This document shows positions 54,654 through 64,000 of a stretch of DNA of 64,000 nt, piece by piece. The translations under genes and the position numbers were made by a program. The stretch comes from Thiomicrorhabdus arctica DSM 13458 (GTDB lineage Bacteria > Pseudomonadota > Gammaproteobacteria > Thiomicrospirales > Thiomicrospiraceae). Every line of letters begins with the position of its first letter. Positions within the stretch are counted from its first letter, which is position 1. The notes under the pieces are model-generated. The model saw only the letters and a list, made by a program, of their open reading frames with translations, was not told where the DNA came from and made no database searches. The stretch is from contig NZ_KB905899.1 of assembly GCF_000381085.1 (NCBI RefSeq), positions 558,001 to 622,000 on the forward strand, written 5' to 3'.

Positions 54654-55082
54654 TTAAGCAACGCCTTGCTTTTCACGGATTTCTTGTTTGCGCTTCATTT
54701 CAACAGTAAGGGTCGCAGTAGGACGAGCTTCCATACGCGCTAGTCCAATCTCATCACCGCTTACTCGACAATAACCGAAGTCACCATTTTGGATGTCATT
54801 CAAAGATTTATCAATCTTGCCAATAAGCTTACGTTCTCGATCACGCGTACGCAGCACTAAAGCAAACTCTTCTTCTTGAGAGGCACGATCACTTGGATCA
54901 GCAGGGGTATCAGAGTCTCTTTGCAGGTGAGAAACAGTACTACTTGCCTCTTCGATTAACTGTGTCTTCCAAGCATTTAATTTCTGCTTAAAGTGCTCTA
55001 GCATCGCAGGGCTCATATACTCTTCATTTTTAGAAGGCTTGTAGGCCGGGTAGTTTTCAATAAAATCCATTTGTGTTTCCAT
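54654..55082 (-). CDS. DksA-family transcription factor lacking the zinc finger
   Basis: The 142 residues include the coiled coil with the acidic tip pair Asp62 and Asp65 (ADPSDRASQEEEF), which in DksA reaches the RNA polymerase active site. Only the first of the four zinc cysteines remains: GYCRVSGDEIGLARMEARPTA has Cys105 and Ser108, and the second pair is Thr126 and Met129. This resembles DksA2 and other cysteine-poor DksA proteins that work in low zinc or oxidative stress. A classical DksA should be sought elsewhere in the genome. Confidence 0.87.
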   Translation of the reverse strand: METQMDFIENYPAYKPSKNEEYMSPAMLEHFKQKLNAWKTQLIEEASSTVSHLQRDSDTPADPSDRASQEEEFALVLRTRDRERKLIGKIDKSLNDIQNGDFGYCRVSGDEIGLARMEARPTATLTVEMKRKQEIREKQGVA

Positions 55083-55401
55083 TTTCTGTACTCCTAGTGC
55101 CTTTCTACGTATTCTATTATGTACACGCGCTGTAGCAGTTATTTTAACTCAAGTAATGACGTTTTTTGTATTTGTTCTTTTGAAAATTCTAATGCCCGGA
55201 TAAGTGATTTTTTATGGGTAATAACTGACTTTTATATCAGCTTTATATCGAGACAACAAGATATTTTTGTAATTTGTAAGTAATAAATCCAGTAATGATC
55301 TGTGCTACAAAGTATTTTTGTCTTGAATTTCATCTGCATATCAAGCAAAATCCTTTTCAAGTTTAATCCTCAATAAAATTATGATAAAAAGAGAGAATCT
55401 T
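55083..55401. other. 319-bp divergent spacer between the dksA-like gene and cbbY
   Basis: The spacer is AT-rich and must hold promoters for both genes. Two similar 11-mers, GATATTTTTGT near 55260 and AGTATTTTTGT near 55312, are 52 bp apart and could be paired regulator sites. I see no terminator, small gene or palindrome copy. Confidence 0.4.
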
Positions 55402-56163
55402 ATGGCGACATTACAAGCACTTTTATTTGATGTAGATGGAACATTGGCGGATACCGAGCGTGACGGACATCGTCCAGCGTTTAATATGGCTTTTGAAGCC
55501 GCTGGATTAGACTGGATCTGGGATGAAGCACTTTATGGTGAGCTACTGGCTGTCACGGGCGGTAAAGAGCGTATCCGTTATTACCTAGAAAAATTTAATA
55601 CTCATTTCAATAAGCCAGATGATTATGATAATTTCGTTAAAGGTTTACATGAATCGAAAACGGATTTCTATACGTTGTTGATGCAGGAAGGAAAAATCCC
55701 TTTACGTTCAGGTGTAGAACGTTTGATTGCCGAAGCAAGAGCAGAAGGTATGCGTATGGCGGTTGTGACCACCACTACGCCTGCTAATGTAACGGCTCTA
55801 TTGGTCAATACGTTAGGTCCAGATTCAGAGAGTTGGTTTGAAGTCATCGCTGCAGGGGATATCGTGCCTGCTAAGAAACCTGCGCCAGACATCTATATCT
55901 GGGCCTTGGAACAAATGAATTTGACGGCTGATGATGCGATTGCATTTGAAGATTCTTTTAATGGCTTTAAGTCTTCACAAAGCGCAGACCTTAAAACGAT
56001 TATTACGATTAATGAGTACACCAAAGAAGATGACTTTGGTGGTGCTGAGTTAGTATTGAACCAAATGGGTGAAACAGATGATGCATTCATTGTGTTGGAT
56101 GGTGATGCTCAGGGACATACTTATTTGGACTTAGCGTTAGTGAGAAAGATACACGCGTCTTAA
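55402..56163 (+). CDS. cbbY: CbbY-type HAD phosphatase
   Basis: CbbY dephosphorylates xylulose-1,5-bisphosphate, a misfire product that inhibits Rubisco. The 253-residue protein, from the ATG at 55402 with GAGAG upstream, has the HAD motifs LLFDVDGTLADTERDGHRPAFN, VTTTTPANV, AAGDIVPAKKPAPDIYIWAL and AFEDSFNGFKSS. The long cap insertion and the DTERDGHR segment are typical of CbbY. This is the clearest pointer in the window to the Calvin cycle. The gene stands outside any cbb operon. Confidence 0.9.
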   Translation: MATLQALLFDVDGTLADTERDGHRPAFNMAFEAAGLDWIWDEALYGELLAVTGGKERIRYYLEKFNTHFNKPDDYDNFVKGLHESKTDFYTLLMQEGKIPLRSGVERLIAEARAEGMRMAVVTTTTPANVTALLVNTLGPDSESWFEVIAAGDIVPAKKPAPDIYIWALEQMNLTADDAIAFEDSFNGFKSSQSADLKTIITINEYTKEDDFGGAELVLNQMGETDDAFIVLDGDAQGHTYLDLALVRKIHAS

Positions 56164-56221
56164 TAGTATGATTTAAAGCACTAGATCACTATTAGAAGCT
56201 TATTACAGTAAATCAAAAAAC

Positions 56222-56269
56222 AAAAATCCCGTAAACGAACCAGGCCTGGTTCGTTTACGGGATTTTTTT
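56222..56269. terminator. Bidirectional terminator: 46-bp perfect palindrome around copy 11
   Basis: Positions 56222-56267 form a perfect palindrome of 23 bp per arm with ACCAGGCCTGGT at its centre (56239-56250). A5 on the left and T7 on the right make it a terminator for both cbbY and the convergent hopJ-family gene. Confidence 0.93.
56239..56250. repeat. Palindrome copy 11 (perfect), cbbY/hopJ convergent spacer
   Basis: ACCAGGCCTGGT, exactly central in the 46-bp terminator palindrome. Confidence 0.96.
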
Positions 56270-56284
56270 AAGGTTTTTTCAATA

Positions 56285-56635
56285 TTATTTTAATGTAAGC
56301 GCCGTGTTTTCAAAATGAATACCTTCCCAGCCAAACTCCATAAAATTACGAATATTCAGATGATCTTTGTGGTCAGGGTGTTTTAAAACATCTTCTGTAT
56401 AAAAACGCCCAAACGCATTCAATGTCGCTTGTGGTGATAAACCATTCAATTGACCAAAAGCAAATATTTTACAGGATCCATTGTTGGTATTCTCTGTATT
56501 GATTATTTGACCATTCTTGAATTCACATGGATGAAAAATGTATTCATTTTCAATGGTTTGCATAGTTGTATTAAAGTCTACTGGACCTCGATTTAGTTGC
56601 TCAATGAGTTCAATAGTTGTATTGTAATGGGTCAT
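56285..56635 (-). CDS. HopJ-family protein
   Basis: This 116-residue protein belongs to the HopJ type III effector family by name, with ELIEQLNRGPVDFNTTMQTIE, EYIFHPCEFKNG, GSCKIFAFGQLNGLS and FGRFYTEDVL. Despite the name, the family is common in free-living proteobacteria and algae without type III secretion, and no secretion genes are seen here. It follows the FGGY kinase gene by 55 bp on the same strand. Its function is unknown. Confidence 0.88.
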   Translation of the reverse strand: MTHYNTTIELIEQLNRGPVDFNTTMQTIENEYIFHPCEFKNGQIINTENTNNGSCKIFAFGQLNGLSPQATLNAFGRFYTEDVLKHPDHKDHLNIRNFMEFGWEGIHFENTALTLK

Positions 56636-56690
56636 GACGGCCTCTGCTATAGTTTATTTTACGATGAATTATTTTAAATTCGGGGATACG

Positions 56691-58166
56691 TTACGGATAG
56701 TTAGAGCGATCTCTTTCAATCAGTCGAGTGACGCCAAAAGCCGCTTCCCAGGACATTGGATAACTCAGCTTTAAAGTTGAATAATGGTTATTTTGTAAAC
56801 GTTCTGCTCTGAGTGACATCCAGAGCTTATTCTGTACGCCGCCACCTACCGCATAAACACATTTCAAATGACAACCCAGAGCATTAAGCTTTTCATAAGC
56901 CAGTTGTTCAACGTGAATAAGTCCGTGAATCAAACCCAAGAAATAGCGTTGATGCTCAATCGAAGGTGCTTGAAGATTCAGTTTTTGGGTCGGTTTTAAG
57001 GGCATTTTAGGTTGCAAATTTGAATCTGCAATAGGAAATCGTTCTCCAACTTTGGTCAGGGGGTAATAGGCCATTTGTTCGGTTTCCGATAAGATCAATC
57101 CAGACGATTGAATCGCTTTTATTAAGGCCGCCATTTGCCTCATTGAATATTGTTCCGTTAATATTGCACCACCCGAATTAGAGGCTCCACCCACTAACCA
57201 ATTGTTTTTCAGCCGATGACTGTAGATGCCAAATTCACTTGAAAAAATAGGCACGTCTGAAATCACTTTAATGGCTAATGTTGAACCTAATGAGATCACG
57301 ACATCCCCAATTTGATCGGCACCAGAAGCTAAAAATCCAGCAATACTATCGGTGGTGCCGGCGTGCAAGGAGGTTGATTCTGAAAAACCATAACGCGCTG
57401 TAATCTTGGCGTTTAAACGCCCTAAATTTGTACCTGGCTTAACAACCTCGGGGAGTGTTAACTGGTTATTCTGAGAATGTAAAAGCTTCTTAACCCAATC
57501 TGGCCAGGCCTGGTTAATGGAGTCATAACCGATTTTAAGAGCGTTGTTTTCATCCGTTGTATTTATTTGGCCGCTCAAAAAACAGTTGAGGTAGTCAATT
57601 TGATGGCAGATATAGATTGGCGGATCATGCGGAATGGTCGTGTTCGAACGGCTCTGAATGACGATTTCTTTATTTAGCTTTAGCCTTTTGAGTAACACAA
57701 GAACCTTCGCCAAGCTGCTTGAAGTACCATTAGCACCACTTTTTGGGTTGTATCCTGGAGTTTGACTAATTTGTTTTGCTTCTTCAACGGCTTGTAGGTC
57801 GTTATACATTAACGCTTCGGTCAAAGGTTCTCCCTGTTGGTTACAGAGCAATACCGTTGAAGAGGTGGCATCCAGTATCAGGTTTGTAATACGGCTTAAA
57901 TCAAACCCTTCAGAGAGTTTACAGAGTAGTTGATTGATTCCATCGATCCATAGTTTAGGGTTTTGTGTTGAACTTTTATTGAGCTCATTCTTAATGGGCG
58001 ATTCCAGCGTGACTGATGCACTGTATAATATTAATTCTTTCTCTTGACGTTGTTCAGTAGGGCCTATCTTACGATCGTCGTAGGAAGATTCCTGTTTAAC
58101 GATGCAGCCCCTTAAACCTGATGTACCGACATCAATCCCCAATACAATCTTTGATTTTGGAATCAT
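56691..58166 (-). CDS. FGGY-family carbohydrate kinase
   Basis: From the ATG at 58166, which has an AAGGG seven bases upstream, the protein has 491 residues and begins KIVLGIDVGTSGLRGCIV, the phosphate-1 loop of the FGGY fold. Later motifs are LHAGTTDSIAGFLASGA (with the catalytic Asp), VGGASNSGGAIL and YAVGGGVQNKLWMSLRAERL. A frame from 58241 adds 25 residues without support. The sequence resembles the small D-ribulokinase/xylulokinase group of cyanobacteria and autotrophs. Substrate is not decided. A palindrome copy encodes NQAWPDW. Confidence 0.83.
   Translation of the reverse strand: MIPKSKIVLGIDVGTSGLRGCIVKQESSYDDRKIGPTEQRQEKELILYSASVTLESPIKNELNKSSTQNPKLWIDGINQLLCKLSEGFDLSRITNLILDATSSTVLLCNQQGEPLTEALMYNDLQAVEEAKQISQTPGYNPKSGANGTSSSLAKVLVLLKRLKLNKEIVIQSRSNTTIPHDPPIYICHQIDYLNCFLSGQINTTDENNALKIGYDSINQAWPDWVKKLLHSQNNQLTLPEVVKPGTNLGRLNAKITARYGFSESTSLHAGTTDSIAGFLASGADQIGDVVISLGSTLAIKVISDVPIFSSEFGIYSHRLKNNWLVGGASNSGGAILTEQYSMRQMAALIKAIQSSGLILSETEQMAYYPLTKVGERFPIADSNLQPKMPLKPTQKLNLQAPSIEHQRYFLGLIHGLIHVEQLAYEKLNALGCHLKCVYAVGGGVQNKLWMSLRAERLQNNHYSTLKLSYPMSWEAAFGVTRLIERDRSNYP
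57503..57514. repeat. Palindrome copy 12 (11/12), inside the FGGY kinase gene
   Basis: GCCAGGCCTGGT; the 10-bp core is intact. It is read on the minus strand as N-Q-A-W-P. Confidence 0.85.
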
Positions 58167-58478
58167 CTCTAAACCCTTGTTGGGTCTGTTCAATGTGCGA
58201 TGTGGACTGTTTTCTGAGTTTTCTACAGACATTTGTCTCATGGCTCAATAAAGTTAATGTAAAGGTAGGTGCTGCAGGGAAATTCAAATCACAATTATAG
58301 AATAATCGGTATGTTATTTTCCAAAAAACAATGCTATTTAAACATGAATTGACTGGAAATAGCCTTTGCATAAAAGGTACAATCTGATAATGTTTTTTTT
58401 AACCCTTTTACTATGAAGGTTGATTCTATGTATTTAAAAATAAATACTTAATCCTTTCATGTTTCGGAGCGATTATAG

Positions 58479-59513
58479 ATGAATGAGTTACAACAAGTTT
58501 TACTTGTGTTTGCTGTCGTTGTTATTGCCGGGTTGTATTTTCTAAGCCGAGGTCGTTCAACAGGTTCTAAGAAAAAAACAACATCAACGGCCCAATCAGA
58601 TTCAGATCCGCAACAACAAGTTCAAGCCTCGAAAGCACTGAATGAACTTGGAAATGCTCACATCCCCGTTTCTAAATTGACCCATGCGCGTTTGACGAGA
58701 GCTGAGGATTTAGAAGAAGAGCAGCAAAAAGAGTATAACCATGGTCAAGTCATGCTCTCTTTCGGTGAAGACTTTGATCTACCAGCGCATACACCTCATG
58801 TGACAACAGCGCATATTTCTGAAACAGATGCCGCAGAACCGACTAAAAGTGTCGCGCAAGGGAACGATGTCAAACCTATGGTATCGCCAGAGGAACTGAG
58901 CAAGATACAAGACGTCGTTGATTCTGACATTTCCCTATTAGGTACAAATGAAAAGGGTGGCAAACACCACCGCCTAGTCGTTGAAGACCCCGGCATGAAT
59001 TCGGCGGATTTCCATTATGCGGCGCCAGAATATGAAAAACCAACCTTTGGTGTGCCTATCGAAGAGTTAGGTAAGTCCCCAGGGGTCGCTTCTGGTGAGA
59101 AGCAAGAGTACGAAGTCTATGCCATATTAGTGATGAGCACAGTGCAGGAGTTTTCCATGCCTCAGTTGAATCACGCTTTATTGGGTGTCGGTTTGATTTT
59201 TTCAGACCAAGGCATTTATGTAAAGCAGGATAATATGGGGAATGAGATCATTAAAGTTGCCAATCTGTTGGAACCAGGCTATTTTCCCAAAGAAGGCCAT
59301 GAAGATTATGCTACTCCAGGAATTGCTATGATCCTTGAATTGCCTTCGACTGTTCGAGCACCAGCGGCTATGCATGACTTGATTATGATGGCACGTAAGG
59401 TTTCTCAACGTTTAGAAGGCAGACTTTATAATATGGAACGTCAAATTATGAAAGAGTCGGATCTGCAGGCAATGCGAGATACTGCGGTAGCTTATGAGTC
59501 AGAGCCTCTTTAG
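58479..59513 (+). CDS. zipA: Cell division protein ZipA
   Basis: ZipA tethers FtsZ to the inner membrane. The 344-residue protein has an N-terminal membrane helix (residues 5-23), a basic and then acidic linker, and a C-terminal FtsZ-binding domain from about residue 210 (YEVYAILVMSTVQEFSMPQLNHALLGVGL... to MARKVSQRLEGRLYN). GGAG precedes the ATG. It precedes ligA by 95 bp, the zipA-ligA order typical of gammaproteobacteria. Confidence 0.9.
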   Translation: MNELQQVLLVFAVVVIAGLYFLSRGRSTGSKKKTTSTAQSDSDPQQQVQASKALNELGNAHIPVSKLTHARLTRAEDLEEEQQKEYNHGQVMLSFGEDFDLPAHTPHVTTAHISETDAAEPTKSVAQGNDVKPMVSPEELSKIQDVVDSDISLLGTNEKGGKHHRLVVEDPGMNSADFHYAAPEYEKPTFGVPIEELGKSPGVASGEKQEYEVYAILVMSTVQEFSMPQLNHALLGVGLIFSDQGIYVKQDNMGNEIIKVANLLEPGYFPKEGHEDYATPGIAMILELPSTVRAPAAMHDLIMMARKVSQRLEGRLYNMERQIMKESDLQAMRDTAVAYESEPL

Positions 59514-59605
59514 TGATTCTGATATACTGTTTGAATACCTAGACTGCATTTTAAACCGATTAAACTGTTACTGCCTTTCCGTAAAACATTGCAAAAAGCC
59601 CCTAA

Positions 59606-62192
<2,587 letters not shown>

Positions 62193-62253
62193 AGTAAGGC
62201 GCATTGATAAGTTTTAATGCAGCCTTTCACGACAAACTTATTACCTGTATCAG

Positions 62254-62278
62254 AATGACCAGGCCTGGTCATTTTTTA
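62254..62278 (+). terminator. Terminator of ligA-darP formed by palindrome copy 13
   Basis: AATGACCAGG and CCTGGTCATT form a 20-bp perfect palindrome (62254-62273) followed by TTTTATT. Confidence 0.85.
62258..62269. repeat. Palindrome copy 13 (perfect), darP/EamA convergent spacer
   Basis: ACCAGGCCTGGT at the centre of the ligA-darP terminator, 11 bp from the stop codon of the convergent transporter gene. Confidence 0.95.
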
Positions 62279-62279
62279 T

Positions 62280-63164
62280 TTAGATCTCTTTTCCAGTTTT
62301 AAATCGCCATTCAAATAAAACTAAACCTAAAATAACGATTCCTGTTCCAAACCAAAGGCTTAGGGTAAGAATTTCATTATTTAAATAATGTCCAATCAGT
62401 AACGCGAATACAGGTGTTATCACTGGAATTAAGGCGACTTTCATCGCATCGACATGGCGAAGCAAGTAAAAATACAGCAAAAACCCAATCACCGAACCTA
62501 CGCTAGCGGCATAAAGTATGGCCGCACTTTCGCGTGCCTGTAGTTCGGGCCAATTGAATAGTGCTGTAGGGTCTATAATCAGATGTCCAATGACCGTCAT
62601 CCATAAAGCACCAATTACGAGATGTAGGGCAGGTAAGTTTGTGCCACAGCGCTTGACTAACACTGAACCTAACGAGTGGAGCGTGACCGATATTAAAGCG
62701 ACCAAGATTGCGATAAGTTGCAGTCCAACTAACTTAGATTCTAAGTTCGGGGCAAAAATAATCCATAATCCAAATAGGCTTAAGCCTATGGCGCTGATTT
62801 TACGGAGTGTTAACTTTTTGTCTGGCAATAAATAATGGGCCATCACTCCCGTCATAACAGGCGTCATAGCGAAGATAATCGCAATCCAGCCAGAAGGTAG
62901 GTATTGAGCTGACCAGTACATTAACGTCATACCACCAAAAATTGGTAGGGCAGCCATCGCATAAATTTTGATTGCATCAAAATCCAATCTAAAAGAAACT
63001 TGTTTTGATTTTTGCCACCACAACAAGGGCAGAATGATCAAGGCACCTAATAATGTACGGGCAGCTACCGCAAAAAACCAATCGGTTTCTCCACTCCAGA
63101 CAATAGCCAAAGGGGTTGTTGTCCAGATCAGTACAACAAAAATATATGCAAATATGACAGCCAT
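62280..63164 (-). CDS. EamA/DMT-superfamily membrane transporter
   Basis: This 294-residue protein has about ten membrane segments in two EamA repeats. Features are the N-terminal IWTTTPLAIVWSGETDWFFAVAARTLLGA, the PVMTGVMAHYLLPDKKLTLRKISAIGLSLFGL link between helices, and the repeated pattern ALIPVITPVFALLIGHYL in the second half. DMT members export amino acids, nucleobases or other metabolites; the substrate cannot be told. It converges with darP. Confidence 0.88.
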   Translation of the reverse strand: MAVIFAYIFVVLIWTTTPLAIVWSGETDWFFAVAARTLLGALIILPLLWWQKSKQVSFRLDFDAIKIYAMAALPIFGGMTLMYWSAQYLPSGWIAIIFAMTPVMTGVMAHYLLPDKKLTLRKISAIGLSLFGLWIIFAPNLESKLVGLQLIAILVALISVTLHSLGSVLVKRCGTNLPALHLVIGALWMTVIGHLIIDPTALFNWPELQARESAAILYAASVGSVIGFLLYFYLLRHVDAMKVALIPVITPVFALLIGHYLNNEILTLSLWFGTGIVILGLVLFEWRFKTGKEI

Positions 63165-63251
63165 TGAATTCCTGGTTGAAAAAAAGAGGGGGTCGAACGA
63201 TTGGCCTTAAAAACTGTCGATTGGTGCTAGCGGACTATGAATACATTCCAA

Positions 63252-63764
63252 CTATAGGGGTGTAAATATACCTTGCAGCCTATCTTTTTTAACCTCTGCG
63301 GCATTGAAGAGTTGGCCGTTCATACAGATATAAACGCCAGCAGGTGCGAGCTGCGCCGCCATTAGGGAGGCACCCATATTAAAGCTCGCATCTGAGTGTT
63401 GTAACATGAAAGGGCGCATCGCACCGGTTAAAACGATGGTTTTTACCGCTAAATGTTCATCTGTAAGCTGCGTTAATAATAGTCGTGCGGTTTCGACCAT
63501 GGTATCCGTGCCGTGAGTGATGACGATGTTTTGGTATTCTGAATCTGAACAAGCTTGGCTGATAAGCTTTCTATCCAAATCTGTCATTTCTAGACTGTCT
63601 TTTTGCATTAAGAGTTGCGTCTTAATATCTAGGGTACTATGGGCCTCTTGTAACAGTTGAGGTAGATGCGTCATGGGGAAGACGAGATCCCCCGTAGTCT
63701 CTTGGTATTGCTTATCAAGAGTCCCACCGGTGATGAAGAGTTGAAGTGGTTGATTGGTTAACAT
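63252..63764 (-). CDS. One-domain asparaginase-like protein
   Basis: At 170 residues, the protein corresponds to the N-terminal domain of type I/II asparaginases (about 330 residues). Both catalytic threonines are kept: ITGGTLDKQY (Thr15) and VITHGTDTMVET. TIVLTGAMRPF supplies the later Lys-region equivalent, but the C-terminal subunit-interface domain is absent. Standalone domains of this type occur in other gammaproteobacteria, so it is probably not a recent truncation. Activity and substrate are uncertain. Confidence 0.82.
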   Translation of the reverse strand: MLTNQPLQLFITGGTLDKQYQETTGDLVFPMTHLPQLLQEAHSTLDIKTQLLMQKDSLEMTDLDRKLISQACSDSEYQNIVITHGTDTMVETARLLLTQLTDEHLAVKTIVLTGAMRPFMLQHSDASFNMGASLMAAQLAPAGVYICMNGQLFNAAEVKKDRLQGIFTPL

Positions 63765-63831
63765 AGCGTGTTTAAAATCCGAGTGATTATCGTAAGGTTG
63801 CTAACGCTGACTAAAAAGCGCTAAGCTTTCA

Positions 63832-64000
63832 TTAAGGTTGTCTTAAAATACCCGTTACAATTCCTAGGATTTCAATATCGGCATTGTTTAGAATGATTGG
63901 TTGCATATCGGGATTTGCAGGTTGGAGACGAACTCCCGTTTTTTCAATGTAGAGTTTTTTCATGGTGACCTCTTCATTATTGATTCGTACCACAACAGAC
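63832..64000 (-). CDS. S24 peptidase C-terminus (LexA/UmuD type), partial
   Basis: The window cuts the gene; 55 C-terminal residues are present. The frame reads VVVRINNEEVTMKKLYIEKTG and ends DIEILGIVTGILRQP. TMKKL corresponds to the catalytic Lys segment of LexA (TVKRL) and UmuD. No umuC follows on this strand, so it may be lexA, a solitary umuD or a phage-type repressor. The rest lies beyond the window edge. Confidence 0.75.
   Translation of the reverse strand, partial: SVVVRINNEEVTMKKLYIEKTGVRLQPANPDMQPIILNNADIEILGIVTGILRQP

Noticed and set aside
56285..56635. A type III secretion effector locus, from the HopJ family name
   Set aside because: No secretion-system genes lie nearby, and the family is common in bacteria without type III secretion; the name is historical.

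Overview
The window looks like chromosomal core DNA of a gammaproteobacterium of moderate-to-low GC (roughly 40-45% by eye). Gene order and protein sequences fit the sulfur-oxidising, CO2-fixing Thiomicrospira/Hydrogenovibrio/Thiomicrorhabdus group; a CbbY-type phosphatase supports an autotroph. The genus is an inference. I saw no tRNA, rRNA, CRISPR array, insertion sequence or prophage, and coding is dense throughout.

Layout: 1-5.8 kb holds a lone cNMP-type domain protein, dapE with its usual neighbour yffB, an unknown secreted protein, dapD and a VOC protein. 5.8-9.3 kb is map-glnD on the minus strand, divergent from rpsB-tsf. 9.5-23 kb is the conserved envelope and translation block rpsB-tsf / pyrH-frr / uppS-cdsA-rseP-bamA-skp-lpxD-fabZ-lpxA-lpxB-rnhB, with many overlapping ends and several non-ATG starts; dxr is absent from its common place between frr and uppS. 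23-32 kb is mixed: cheV, a type B rpmJ, a DinG/YoaA helicase, tsaB, uspA, two unknown secreted proteins, a small cytochrome c, ycaO and a DUF481 protein. 32.5-39.4 kb is accA-tilS-pyrG-kdsA-eno-ftsB. 39.5-43.7 kb is smr, then surE-pcm-yqaA-nlpD (rpoS does not follow) and an Mth938-like protein. 43.9-51.1 kb is alaC-hom-(phosphoglycerate-mutase-like)-thrC, converging on recJ. 51-58 kb holds a YqiA esterase, a flagellar-rod-like miniprotein, a kinase pair fused in one chain, a DksA paralogue lacking zinc-binding cysteines, cbbY, a HopJ-family protein and an FGGY sugar kinase. 58-64 kb is zipA-ligA-darP, an EamA transporter, a one-domain asparaginase and the 3' end of a LexA/UmuD-type gene.

The most unusual signal is not a gene. 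A 12-bp palindrome, ACCAGGCCTGGT, occurs 10 times perfectly and 3 more times with one outer mismatch, about once per 5 kb. Seven of the 13 copies are intergenic, five of them in the spacer between convergent genes and none in a divergent spacer. Several are extended into longer perfect palindromes or are built into terminators; one is the centre of a 46-bp perfect palindrome. Copies inside genes are read in only two ways, as Gln-Ala-Trp or Pro-Gly-Leu. This looks like a genome-wide dispersed DNA signal (terminator seed, nucleoid or uptake site, or methylation target) that I cannot match to a described element.
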